NCBI GenBank assembly: GCA_009728235.1
Contig: WNZI01000029.1
Location: 1 to 41,236, forward strand
Source of the DNA: Vibrio cholerae
GTDB lineage: Bacteria; Actinomycetota; Actinomycetes; Actinomycetales; Micrococcaceae
Direction of reading: 5' to 3'
Length of the DNA stretch: 41,236 nt
Shown here: piece after piece, positions 1 through 8,312 of the stretch
Position numbering within the stretch: position 1 is the stretch's first letter
Layout: each line of letters starts with the position of its first letter
Program-made: the position numbers and the translations under genes
Notes under the pieces: model-generated
The model's input: the letters and a program-made list of their open reading frames with translations, nothing else
The model's database searches: none
What the model was told of the DNA's origin: nothing

Positions 1-78
1 CGCAACGACAGGCACGTCCAGGTCGTCGGTCAGACTGTCCTCGATCAATTCCATGAGTCTGTTCAGTTCAGCGATCAC
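1..78 (-). CDS. AraC-family transcriptional regulator, N-terminal start only (runs off the left edge)
   Basis: Only the first 26 codons lie in the window. Reading leftwards from a GTG at 78, the frame gives M-I-A-E-L-N-R-L-M-E-L-I-E-D followed by S-L-T-D-D-L-D-V-P. This is the usual opening of AraC-type DNA-binding proteins, in which the helix-turn-helix domain comes first and an effector (GyrI-like) domain may follow. A purine-rich GGGAGAG stands just before the GTG and fits a ribosome binding site. A TAGGGT-like -10 lies further upstream, near 125-130. The family assignment rests on 26 residues, so it is tentative; target genes and effector are unknown. Confidence 0.5.
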   Translation of the reverse strand, partial: MIAELNRLMELIEDSLTDDLDVPVVA

Positions 79-472
79 GGCTCTCCCTTCACCATCAAGC
101 CTTCCGGGTCCCCGTCGTCGGCACCCTACTATCGCGGTCCGGTCGGATCACTTCACTGGTCCCGTCCTGCCCGAAGGCCGGTCCTTCGCTTGGACGGATC
201 CAGAATGGCAGGCGGGGGAGGGGGGGTTCGCAACTGCTTTCCCGTACGACCTGTCCGAGATACCGTCCGCTGAAAGTCCCTATCGGGTCTCTGACCGGGA
301 GTGGCGGCCCCTGCCACAGGTCTGGTCAACGGATCCTTTGAACGATCGCGGACTGTCTGCCGGGGCGCCAGCGCCGGCCCGTTCCTGAGGTTCCGGGGTC
401 GGCTGCGGTTGTCCCAGGGATGTGTCTGGAGGGCATCGCCTTGATCGACTGATGGGGAAGCCTTTGCTGAGC
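79..472. other. Gene-free stretch, no recognisable content
   Basis: Open frames here (for example 53-388 plus and 153-557 minus) give proline- and arginine-rich translations with no recognisable domain and look like chance frames in GC-rich DNA. The right-hand part of the minus strand may hold the promoter of the AraC-like gene. No hairpin, repeat or RNA gene was seen. Confidence 0.5.
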
Positions 473-706
473 TCATGGGCCGCTGATGAGGGTGATGATG
501 ACGACGAGGACCTGGATGAGGACGAAGCCCCAGAGTGCGGAGGCGGCAGCCCACCACGGATGCTTGCCTTCGAGGGCGAGGGCAGCCCCGGTCAGGCCGA
601 GGAGGACGGGGAGGGTGAAGACCCAGATGGGGCGGGGGGATCCGGTTCCGGCTCAGTCGGGGAGGAGGACGACGACGACCGCCAACAGCGCCACAGCGCC
701 CAGCAC
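473..706 (-). pseudogene. Broken small membrane protein with an in-frame TGA
   Basis: Read on the minus strand from a GTG at 706, the frame encodes a hydrophobic segment (L-G-A-V-A-L-L-A-V-V-V-V-L-L-P-D). It meets TGA at 655-653, then continues in the same frame for about 59 codons to a TGA at 475-473. The second part looks like a real actinobacterial membrane protein: P-R-P-I-W-V-F-T-L-P-V-L-L-G-L, a short H-P-W-W loop, and a final helix ending L-I-S-G-P. The likely intact form had about 75-90 residues and two or three membrane helices. Either a nonsense mutation or a base error explains the stop. The true start is uncertain. The function is unknown. Confidence 0.4.
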
Positions 707-779
707 CTCGGTGGGCGGTGAGGAGAAGGCCCCGGCGGAGAGTTCCGTACGGTCCGTCAGGAACTGCTCGACAGAGCCC

Positions 780-1496
780 TCAGGCCTGTCGCTTCGTCCT
801 GGTCGTGAGTTCTCCGCTGGTGGTGAGGTGTTCGGCAATCTGGTTGAGCTTGATATTCGTGTTCGCACTGACGGTGCTCAGCAGTGTGAAGGCTTGCTGT
901 GCGCTGATCTTGTGCCGCTCCATGAGGATGCCCTTGGCCTGACCGATGAGGTCGCGGTTGATCAGGGCTGCGTTGAGCTGCTTGATCTCCTGGGAGTCGG
1001 CGAACGCGACTGCCGCGTGGGCGGCCACGAGGAGCCCTATCTGCTCACATTCCTCGTCGAAGACATCGACGTCGCCACCGTACACATTCAGTGCGCCGAG
1101 GTTGTCGCCTTCGACGAACAACTGGAAGGAGAGCATGCTCCTCGCTCCGAGGTCCCAGGCCCGCTGAGCGAACTTCGGCCACCGGGGCTCCTCGCCGAGG
1201 TTGGGGACCCGGACGATCTGCTCCGTGTAGGCCGCATCGAAGCAGGGACCCTGTCGTGTCTCACCCTGGACGATGTCGACGTCGCGGGGCAGATCACTGG
1301 AAGCGGCGAAGGACTCGATGGTTCTCCGCGCCCTGACCAGACTGATGGAGGCCTCCGTGGCGTGCGGCATCAGCCGGATCGCCGCGCTGACGATGTCCTC
1401 GAGGATCGATTCGGAGTCGGACTCCGCCTGCAGACTGCGGGCGAGGTCGCTGAGCTGCCCGGCGATATCACCAGGGAGGCTACTGTCACCGAGCAT
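780..1496 (-). CDS. GAF and ANTAR domain RNA-binding regulator
   Basis: A 238-residue protein. Residues about 26-168 form a GAF sensory domain (E-A-S-I-S-L-V-R, Q-G-P-C-F-D-A-A and L-G-A-L-N-V-Y segments). Residues about 172-228 form an ANTAR domain, with R-D-L-I-G-Q-A-K-G-I-L-M followed by the A-F-x-L-L and I-A-E-H-L segments. ANTAR proteins bind paired RNA hairpins and prevent transcription termination; in actinobacteria soluble GAF-ANTAR proteins are common and few have known targets. I chose the ATG at 1496 because an AGGA lies 10 nt before it; an in-frame GTG at 1529 would add 11 residues. The larger open frame that continues upstream is antisense to the glycosyltransferase gene and not real. 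No histidine kinase partner lies nearby, so the GAF domain probably senses a ligand or protein directly. The direct RNA target cannot be seen. Confidence 0.85.
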   Translation of the reverse strand: MLGDSSLPGDIAGQLSDLARSLQAESDSESILEDIVSAAIRLMPHATEASISLVRARRTIESFAASSDLPRDVDIVQGETRQGPCFDAAYTEQIVRVPNLGEEPRWPKFAQRAWDLGARSMLSFQLFVEGDNLGALNVYGGDVDVFDEECEQIGLLVAAHAAVAFADSQEIKQLNAALINRDLIGQAKGILMERHKISAQQAFTLLSTVSANTNIKLNQIAEHLTTSGELTTRTKRQA

Positions 1497-1769
1497 GTCC
1501 GTGCTGTCCTGCGTTGCTTCACGTGTCACCGGATATGCCGCCGTCCTGCGAGTAGGTCGTCCAAAGATCAAGGTTGCCCAGCACGAACCCGAATATTCAG
1601 CATACTCAGGCAACCAATGAGGTTCTTCCAGCAACCACGGACGCCCTACCGGACCATGAGGGCCGTCCCATCCGGCGAGCAGGCGAGACGTCAGCGGTAG
1701 AAGGTGCAGGCCGACGGGTGCGGCAACCGGGATCAGGACCGGCCCGCGTTTCAGGGTAGGGCGGCCTGC

Positions 1770-1775
1770 TAGCCT
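1770..1775 (+). promoter_or_regulatory. -10 element for a probable leaderless glycosyltransferase mRNA
   Basis: TAGCCT ends 6 nt before the ATG at 1782. No purine-rich ribosome binding site precedes the ATG. This spacing puts the transcription start on or next to the A of the ATG. The -35 side is not convincing. Confidence 0.45.
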
Positions 1776-1781
1776 CGCCTC

Positions 1782-3245
1782 ATGCGTAAGACGTCGGCAC
1801 GGCGCCCCGATCCCGGTGCAGGGGAGCGCGTCCTGATCCTGTCCGCGGGCGTGGGATCGGGACACAACAGTGCGGCGGCAGCAGTGCAGCAGGCGTGCGA
1901 GACGCGGGCCGACGTCGCCGAAGTGCAGGTGCTCGACGTGCTGGAGGTCAGCAGCGTCCTCTACCGCGCGCTGCTGGGCAAGGGCTACTTCGTCCTGGTC
2001 GAGGGTCTGCCCTGGCTGGTCGAGTGGGGCTACGACGTCAGCGATCCTCCTTTCAGGCGACGCGGGCCGATCGATCCCTGGACACGAGCGAATGCTGTTC
2101 CGGTCATCGCCGCGATCAAGCAGTTCCGGCCGACCGCCATCGTGTGCACGCACTTCCTGCCGGCCCAGCTGGTGGCGGCACTGATCCTCCGCGGCGCCGT
2201 CGACGCGAAGACCGCCGTCGTGACCACGGACTACGACTTCCAGGGACTGTGGCTCCCGGGCGCCTTCCATGCGCTCTTCGTCGCCAGGGAGGAGGCGCGG
2301 GTCGAACTGATGGCGCTCGGTCTTCCGGCCGACCGCGTGACCGCAACGGGTATCCCGATCGCCCGACAGCCCGACGTCCCGACGACGGGTGAGGCCGGCA
2401 GGCCCCCGATGCTGCTCATCTCCGCGGGAGCCAGCGGTGGCGACTATGCGGTCTCCGTGGTGCGGCAGACACTGCACATGCGCTCGCCGTTCACGGCCAC
2501 GATCGTCTGCGGGCGCAACGACGCGCTGCGGCGGCGCATGGAAGAGCTGGTGGCGCCCGCGGGCGACCGTTATCGCGTGCTCGGCTTCACGACCGAGATG
2601 CCGCAGCTGCTCCGCCGCGCCGACCTGTTCGTCGGCAAGCCAGGCGGGCTGTCGGCGTCGGAATGCATGGCCGTCGGGCTGCCCATGGTGCTCGTGAACC
2701 CCATTCCGGGGCAGGAGGTGCGCAACGGCGACTACCTGATGGAGCAGGGGGCCGCTGTCCGCTGCAACACCCCCGCGACGATCGGCTGGAAGATCGACGA
2801 GGTGCTGCGCGAGCCCGGTCGCCTGCAGCGGATGCAGGCCGCGGCGCGGAGGATCGGCCGCCCTGACGCTGCCGCCGACGTGCTGACCGGCCTGCTGGAC
2901 GGGCCGTCACGTCCGCTGGTCGTGACCCGTGCGGCACAGAAGACCATCCTCAGCACGAGCGAGCAGCGCCTCGTCGCAACCGATCTGACCGGTTCGTCCT
3001 CGCTGGTCCGCCTCGTCGATTCGGCTACGGGTAGCGCGGTCGCGCTGCTGCAGGCACAGGAGGTGCAGGATCTGCAGAAGCGGTACGCAGGCCCGGAGGA
3101 CGATCTGATACTGCAGCGCAGCCTTGCGCCGGTATCGCTCCGGTGGGAGGCGCGGCGATTCCTCAATGCTCTGCTGCGGGGCGACGACGCGTTGCCCGTT
3201 CGCGTCGAGGGAATCCCGGCCTATCTGGCCGAGCCTCCAGGCTGA
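1782..3245 (+). CDS. MGDG synthase / UgtP-type glycosyltransferase (GT28) with a C-terminal extension
   Basis: A 487-residue protein. The N-terminal half matches the monogalactosyldiacylglycerol synthase N-domain: V-L-I-L-S-A-G-V-G-S-G-H near residues 18-29, and the C-T-H-F-L-P-A region. The following part is a GT28 C-terminal domain with the donor-binding signature K-P-G-G-L-S-A-S-E at roughly residues 286-294. Family members transfer a sugar from a UDP-sugar to diacylglycerol or another lipid at the inner face of the membrane. The last 110 or so residues (from about 375) lie beyond the catalytic fold and resemble nothing I can name. The neighbouring genes give no operon context: the ANTAR gene is divergent and the GH3 gene convergent, 13 bp away. 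Acceptor and sugar are not predictable. Confidence 0.8.
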   Translation: MRKTSARRPDPGAGERVLILSAGVGSGHNSAAAAVQQACETRADVAEVQVLDVLEVSSVLYRALLGKGYFVLVEGLPWLVEWGYDVSDPPFRRRGPIDPWTRANAVPVIAAIKQFRPTAIVCTHFLPAQLVAALILRGAVDAKTAVVTTDYDFQGLWLPGAFHALFVAREEARVELMALGLPADRVTATGIPIARQPDVPTTGEAGRPPMLLISAGASGGDYAVSVVRQTLHMRSPFTATIVCGRNDALRRRMEELVAPAGDRYRVLGFTTEMPQLLRRADLFVGKPGGLSASECMAVGLPMVLVNPIPGQEVRNGDYLMEQGAAVRCNTPATIGWKIDEVLREPGRLQRMQAAARRIGRPDAAADVLTGLLDGPSRPLVVTRAAQKTILSTSEQRLVATDLTGSSSLVRLVDSATGSAVALLQAQEVQDLQKRYAGPEDDLILQRSLAPVSLRWEARRFLNALLRGDDALPVRVEGIPAYLAEPPG

Positions 3246-3258
3246 CGGGCATCCGGCA

Positions 3259-5513
3259 TCAGGACGGCCGAGCGTCGGATCCACCCGTCGGGTAGCCGGG
3301 CTCATGAGGAGAACGCAGCGGTGTCGCGTCCTTCCAGGCGGCCGGGCTGTGCTGGTCGACGATCAGGGCCCACTCGCCCTCGCGGGGGGACCAGCGCCGC
3401 GAGGCCGGATCGCGCTGCAGGGTGGGCCCGGCATCCAGAAGAACACGAGCAGTCGTCTGTGCGCCGGGTTGCAGCGTCACCTTCCGGAAGCCCAGGAGTT
3501 GAGCCACCGGCCTCCGAACGGAGACATCAGCGGCATAGACCTGCACGACGGTCGATCCCTCGCGGTCACCGCAGTTCGTGACGAGGACGAGCGCCTCGCC
3601 GCCGGCGTCGTCGAAGCTGTGGCTCAGGAGCCGGTGCTCGACCCTCGTGTAGCCCAGACCGAATCCGAACGGGAATGCGGACGTCTGTCCCTCGCCGTCG
3701 AGCCGGCGTTGCCCCCAACTGTCGTCATAGACGACGGACTTCGCCGCGCTATTGAAGGACGGCAGCTGGTCCGCGTCCGTCGGCAGCACGAACGGCAGCC
3801 GTCCGCCGGGTTCAGCACTGCCGGTCAGCACGCCCGCGAGTGCGCGGCCGCCCTCCATGCCGCCGTACCAGGCGAGAAGGAGCGCCGGCACACGCTTCCG
3901 CCATGCTTCCGTGAGGATCGCGCTGCCACCGATCAGTACGACGACGGTTCGAGGGTTCGCGCTGGCGACGGCGTCGATGAGACGCACATCGGCGGGACGA
4001 AGGTCGAGCGAACGGCGGTCGCCCCCTCGGACGAAACGTGACGCGAAGTGAGCGAGGCCGATCAGCACGCGGCGAAGAGGGCCCGAGTCGAACGTCCGGC
4101 CGAGTACGCCCACGTCGACGCCGCCGGTGACCACCGATTCGCCCTCGTCGTGCTGGTCGAGTCCGACGACGACGATCGCCACCTCCGCCGCGGCAGCCAG
4201 CAGCGCTGCGGCTCGTTCGTCCTGACCGGAAGTGGTCGTGATGCGCGCCCCGGGTAGCGCCTCCCGCAATCCCTGCAGTGGTGAGACCGTGGAGGGAGGA
4301 CGGACGCGCGATGACCCGTGGTCGCCGAGGTTGGGCTGTGCCGCGAGTCGTCCGATCACCGCGAGATGCCGGACCGCCGGCGCCAGCGGCAGCAGCGGCG
4401 CCGTGCCGACGGCGTCGTTCTGCAGCAGGACGATCGACTCCACGGCGACCCGGTGGGCCAGGGCCCGGTGCTGTGGGGATGCGATGAGAGCGGGGGACGG
4501 GTCCGCCGTCTCCCGGGTGGCCGCATGCAGCACGCTCGTACGCAGGATGCGGCGGGCGGACCGCAGGACCGTCCCGCGGGCGACGACGCGCCCTGGAGCG
4601 CGGCCGGCAGGTCGCGAGCGCGGAGCAGGCGCAGCGGCATCTCCACGTCCATCCCCGCCTCCAGGCTGACGACCGCGTCGTGGGTGCCGAACACCCAGTC
4701 GCTCGTCACGAACCCGGAGAAGCCCCATTCATCCCGCAGCACGTCCGTCAGCAGCCTGCGATTGACATCCATGTACTCGCCACGCACCCGGTTGTAGGCA
4801 CTCATCACGGAGTCGGCGCCGGCGTCGACGACGGCCTTGAAGTGAGGCAGGTACACCTCGTGCAGCGCGTGGTCGTCGACCGACACGTCGACCTCGAAGC
4901 GTTCGTTCTCCATCGAGTTGAGGGCGAAGTGCTTGACGCACGCCATCACGTGCACCCGAACACCCCTGGTGAGGGCCGAACCCATCCGCCCGGTGAGCAC
5001 CGGATCCTCCCCGTAGCACTCCTGCGCCCGACCCCAGGCGGGATGCCGGAGGAGATTGACGCAGACCGAGGCGGAGTAGTTCGCACCCCGGGCCCTCGTC
5101 TCGAGCCCGATCGCGAGCCCGACCCGTTCCTCCAGGTCCGGGTCCCAGGTCGCGGCTCGGGCCATCGTCACGGGGAACGCCGTCGAGGCGCCGATGACGA
5201 CGCCCCTCCCGCCGTCACTGAACCGGATGCCCGGGATGCCCAGCCGAGGGACGGCGCCGGCGACGAACGGACGCCGGCGCAGCAGCACCGGGATGAGCGG
5301 GAGCAGCAGCCCGGGGGAGTCGCCATCGAGCAGGCCGAGGATCTCCCGATCCGTCATCCGGTCGATCAGCCGGTCCGCGGCGTCGTCCGCATCGAGGTCG
5401 CCCGTGCGTACAGCCCGGACAGCCGCGCCGTACGCGCCGACCTCCGGCGTCGACGTGGGGTCGGATCCCGGTGCCGGTGATCGTTCTGCCCGTCGACCTC
5501 CCGCCTTCCTCAT
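3259..5513 (-). pseudogene. Glycoside hydrolase family 3 beta-glycosidase, split by a one-base frameshift
   Basis: Two overlapping frames together give one GH3 protein of about 750 residues. The first (from the ATG at 5513) covers the TIM-barrel domain with G-I-R-F-S-D-G-G-R-G, C-V-K-H-F-A-L-N and the nucleophile loop G-F-V-T-S-D-W, in which the Asp is the catalytic nucleophile. Near 4585-4595, in a run of G and C, the coding frame shifts. The second frame continues with V-V-A-R-G and R-R-I-L-R-T, the alpha/beta sandwich (V-E-S-I-V-L-L-Q-N-D, L-A-W-Y-G-G-M-E-G-G) and a fibronectin III-like tail to 3259. One missing base would restore the full enzyme. As printed, translation stops after residue 385. 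No signal peptide is visible, so it would act in the cytoplasm on imported glucosides or similar. The damage may be genuine or a sequencing error. Confidence 0.85.
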
Positions 5514-5565
5514 GCTCTCGATTCTGCACCCTGGGGGTGCAGGAGCGTGACGGGAGCGGCGGGGA

Positions 5566-5880
5566 TCACCACAAGCGGCTGTTGGTCTCCGACACGAACC
5601 CGCGCCCGTCGGAGAACCAGTGGACGGTCGGACTGTTGCGCGCCGTCGGCGTCGTCAGTTCCGCGAACAGATCCGCGTTGAAGCGGTTGTTCAGCTCGGG
5701 GGAGCTCAGCACCGTGTCCTTCGTGATGACGAAGACGGGCCCCTTCAACCCCTTGCTCTGGATCGAGAGATGCACCTCCGCGTGCTGGTCGAGCCGTGCC
5801 TTGAGGGCGCCGATCGCCGCCTGGACGTCGGCGTCGTCGTCCCAGATGGCGGCGTGCTTGTCGACGAAAAGCCAGGCCAT
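5566..5880 (-). CDS. Small protein of unknown function
   Basis: A 104-residue protein that I do not recognise. It begins M-A-W-L-F-V-D-K-H and has an acidic early part (W-D-D-D-A-D-V-Q), a helix likely at residues 15-32, and a beta-rich middle (V-H-L-S-I-Q-S-K-G, V-F-V-I-T-K). No membrane segment or signal peptide is visible. The ATG at 5880 was preferred over upstream starts because GAGAGGAG stands 4 nt before it. The frame upstream of it is arginine- and proline-rich and non-typical. It is codirectional with the GH3 gene, whose start lies 52 bp downstream, so they may share a transcript. Confidence 0.65.
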   Translation of the reverse strand: MAWLFVDKHAAIWDDDADVQAAIGALKARLDQHAEVHLSIQSKGLKGPVFVITKDTVLSSPELNNRFNADLFAELTTPTARNSPTVHWFSDGRGFVSETNSRLW

Positions 5881-6278
5881 GATGCTCCTCTCGTCCGACG
5901 CTCGATCCGCGCCGGCGGCGGGGGCGGGGCGGAAATGCCGTGTTCCCTTAGCAGAACACCGCTCGACGCGCCGTATCAAGCCGTATCTTCACGGCCGTCG
6001 GTGGACGGCAGAGTACCTCCGCATGGCACACTCCTGGGCGCGGGCAGGGGCGTGGAGGCCGCTGCGCAGCCGGTGTACTGGAAAAGCGCTGGATGGTACC
6101 TGTGAACATTTGGTTGCAGCTCGATAACAACCCCCTGAGGTCCTTCCGGATGGATACCTGTTGGTAACAAAGTGCACCTAGGCTTTTGCTCACGTGAGTG
6201 ACGTCACCCTCGGGTCGCGTCCCGGCTGTCATGCAACACCGCGTGAAGCTGGAACCACATTATGAAATAGGAGGCGGA
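5881..6278. other. 398-bp divergent intergenic region upstream of the peptide importer
   Basis: It lies between the small minus-strand gene and the importer's lipoprotein gene. It must hold promoters for both directions. On the plus strand a TAGGCT (6179-6184) can serve as -10 with only a weak -35. Two abutting palindromes follow at 6189-6207. An exact AGGAGG (6269-6274) stands 4 nt before the ATG at 6279. The 95-bp leader implied is long for this window. No ORF of good quality was seen inside. Confidence 0.5.
6189..6207. promoter_or_regulatory. Twin abutting palindromes, candidate operator for the peptide importer
   Basis: CTCACGTGAG (6189-6198) and GTGACGTCAC (6198-6207) are both perfect 10-bp palindromes and share one base. 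They begin 5 nt after the candidate -10 TAGGCT (6179-6184), a position from which a bound repressor could block transcription. A shorter TGTT-N3-AACA dyad lies just upstream (6159-6169). Regulator unknown. Confidence 0.35.
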
Positions 6279-8075
6279 ATGCGTTTCGGACGTACTTCCA
6301 AAGCAGTGGGAGTCGCTGCTGTCGCAGCTCTCGCACTGAGCGCCTGCGCTGCCAACACGGGTACTGAAACACCCGAGGAGAGCACCGACGGCGAAGCAAC
6401 GGGCGGAAACATCCGCGTTGTCGAAGTGAATGCCTTCAGCTCGTTCAACTCGAACAGCTCCGAAGGCAACGTGGACATCAACGGCAAGATTGCCTACGCG
6501 ACCCACTCTGGCTTCGTCTACATCAACAACGACCTCGAGGTCGTTCCGAACGAGGAATTCGGCACCATGGAGGTCCTCTCCGAGGACCCGCTGAGTGTCA
6601 AGTACACGGTCAACGAAGGAGTCAACTGGTCCGACGGCGAACCAGTCGACGGCGGAGACCTGCTGCTCTCCTGGGCCATCGGCTCGGGCTACTTCAACGA
6701 CGCGAAGACCGACGACGCCGGAGAGATCGCCTCCGGCGCCACCTACTTCGACTACGCGGGCGACACCGGCGGACTCTCCCTCACGGAGCTTCCGGAGATC
6801 GGGGACGACGGACGGTCGATCACCCTCGACTACTCCGAGCCGTTCGCGGACTACGAAGTGGCCTTCGGCCTCATGAGCGAGGGTGGCATCTCCACCCCTG
6901 CCCACGTCCTCGCCGAGAAGGGCGGCCTCGCAGACGAGGATGCGCTCATCGAACTCATTCAGACCGCGCCGGCCGGCGACCCCGAGAACCCTGTGGAGCG
7001 CCCCGAGGTCCAGGCTCTCGCCGACTTCTGGAACACCGGTTTCGACACGAAGTCGCTGCCCACGGACCCGTCATTGTTCCTCTCGAACGGTCCCTTCATC
7101 GCCTCGGCCATCACACCTGACCAGTCGATGACGCTGACCCGCAACGAGGACTACAGCTGGGGCCCCGTGCCGTCGGTGGACGAGATCACCGTCCGCTACA
7201 TCGGTGAGGCGCCCGCACAGGTCCAGGCACTCCAGAACGGCGAGGTGGACATCATCGCGCCGCAGGCCTCTGCCGACACCGTCGAGCAGCTCGAGGCCCT
7301 CGAGGGCGTCACGGTGGAGCAGGGCAACCAGCTCTCCTACGACCACCTCGACCTCAACTTCAGCGGCGTGTTCGCCGAGGAGAACGTCCGCGAGGCCTTC
7401 ATGAAGACGGTTCCCCGCCAGCAGCTGGTGGACACCATCGTCAAGAAGATCAACCCGGACGCCGAGCCCCTCGATTCGCAGCTCTTCCTGACGGATCAGG
7501 CGGCCTACGAGGATGCCAAGGCGAACAACGGTTCGGAAGCGTACGCGGAGGTGGACATCGAAGGCGCCAAGGAGCTCCTCGACGGTGCGACCCCCGAGGT
7601 CCGCATCATGTACAACCGCGACAACCCGAACCGCCTCAACTCGTACACGCTGATCGCCGAGTCCGCAGCACAGGCCGGCTTCAAGGTCGTCGACGGCGGC
7701 CTCGGATCCTCCGACTGGGGATCGGCGCTCGGCAACGGTACGTACGATGCCGCGATCTTCGGCTGGATCAACTCGGGTGTCGGCGTATCCGGCGTGCCGC
7801 AGATCTTCAAGTCCGGCAACGGCTCCAACTTCAACGGGTTCTCGAGCCCCGAGGCCGATGAGCTGATGGACGAGCTCATCGTCACCACGGATCCGGAGGA
7901 GCAGGATCAGCTCCAGGTCCAGATCGACAAGCTGATCTGGGACTCCAAGTACGGACTGCCGCTGTTCCAGGTGCCGGGTGTCGACGCGTACAGCGACAAC
8001 ATCTCGGGCGTCGAGTACATGCCCAACCAGACCGGTGTCTGGTGGAACTTCTGGGATTGGCAGGTCGCCCAGTAG
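6279..8075 (+). CDS. Family-5 substrate-binding lipoprotein of a peptide/opine/nickel-type ABC importer
   Basis: A 598-residue secreted lipoprotein. A basic N-terminus and short hydrophobic stretch lead to the lipobox L-S-A-C with Cys23, so it is anchored to the outer face of the membrane. The mature part is an SBP_bac_5 fold: W-S-D-G-E-P-V-D-G-G-D near residues 125-140, and P-A-Q-V-Q-A-L-Q-N-G-E-V-D-I in the middle, both standard family landmarks. It captures peptides or similar solutes and delivers them to the permeases at 8313-10885. An exact AGGAGG fixes the start. A strong hairpin after the stop would make the lipoprotein more abundant than the downstream components. The ligand cannot be inferred. 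Confidence 0.92.
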   Translation: MRFGRTSKAVGVAAVAALALSACAANTGTETPEESTDGEATGGNIRVVEVNAFSSFNSNSSEGNVDINGKIAYATHSGFVYINNDLEVVPNEEFGTMEVLSEDPLSVKYTVNEGVNWSDGEPVDGGDLLLSWAIGSGYFNDAKTDDAGEIASGATYFDYAGDTGGLSLTELPEIGDDGRSITLDYSEPFADYEVAFGLMSEGGISTPAHVLAEKGGLADEDALIELIQTAPAGDPENPVERPEVQALADFWNTGFDTKSLPTDPSLFLSNGPFIASAITPDQSMTLTRNEDYSWGPVPSVDEITVRYIGEAPAQVQALQNGEVDIIAPQASADTVEQLEALEGVTVEQGNQLSYDHLDLNFSGVFAEENVREAFMKTVPRQQLVDTIVKKINPDAEPLDSQLFLTDQAAYEDAKANNGSEAYAEVDIEGAKELLDGATPEVRIMYNRDNPNRLNSYTLIAESAAQAGFKVVDGGLGSSDWGSALGNGTYDAAIFGWINSGVGVSGVPQIFKSGNGSNFNGFSSPEADELMDELIVTTDPEEQDQLQVQIDKLIWDSKYGLPLFQVPGVDAYSDNISGVEYMPNQTGVWWNFWDWQVAQ

Positions 8076-8110
8076 CTTCAACGCTGCAACTGGTACCTCA
8101 GCAGTAGACA

Positions 8111-8152
8111 AGGCGCCGGGACAGGGGAACTCGCCCGTCCCGGCGCCTTTCT
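8111..8152 (+). terminator. Hairpin after the binding-protein gene
   Basis: GGCGCCGGGAC (8112-8122) and its exact complement (8137-8147) form an 11-bp GC-rich stem with a 14-nt loop, followed by TTTCT. It lies 36 bp after the lipoprotein stop. It is probably a partial terminator or an mRNA 3' stabiliser, since the permeases follow in the same direction. Confidence 0.75.
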
Positions 8153-8312
8153 GCGTGATTGGCACGGCAGGCGCTGCGACCCCAGGCGCCGGACGCGCAC
8201 CGGGCCTCAGTGATTGGGAAACGCCACGTTCCTTCCACTCCGACGCCTGCACTACACTTCTGCGATAGCACGGGTACACCCACCCGAATTCAACATTGAG
8301 GCTCGAAAATCT

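Noticed and set aside
653-655. TGA as a selenocysteine codon
   Set aside because: No stem-loop typical of a SECIS follows, no selenoprotein family fits and no selenocysteine genes are in view.
486-1700. 404-codon plus-strand open frame near the left end
   Set aside because: It is antisense to the GAF-ANTAR gene and to the broken membrane protein, both of which show real family features.
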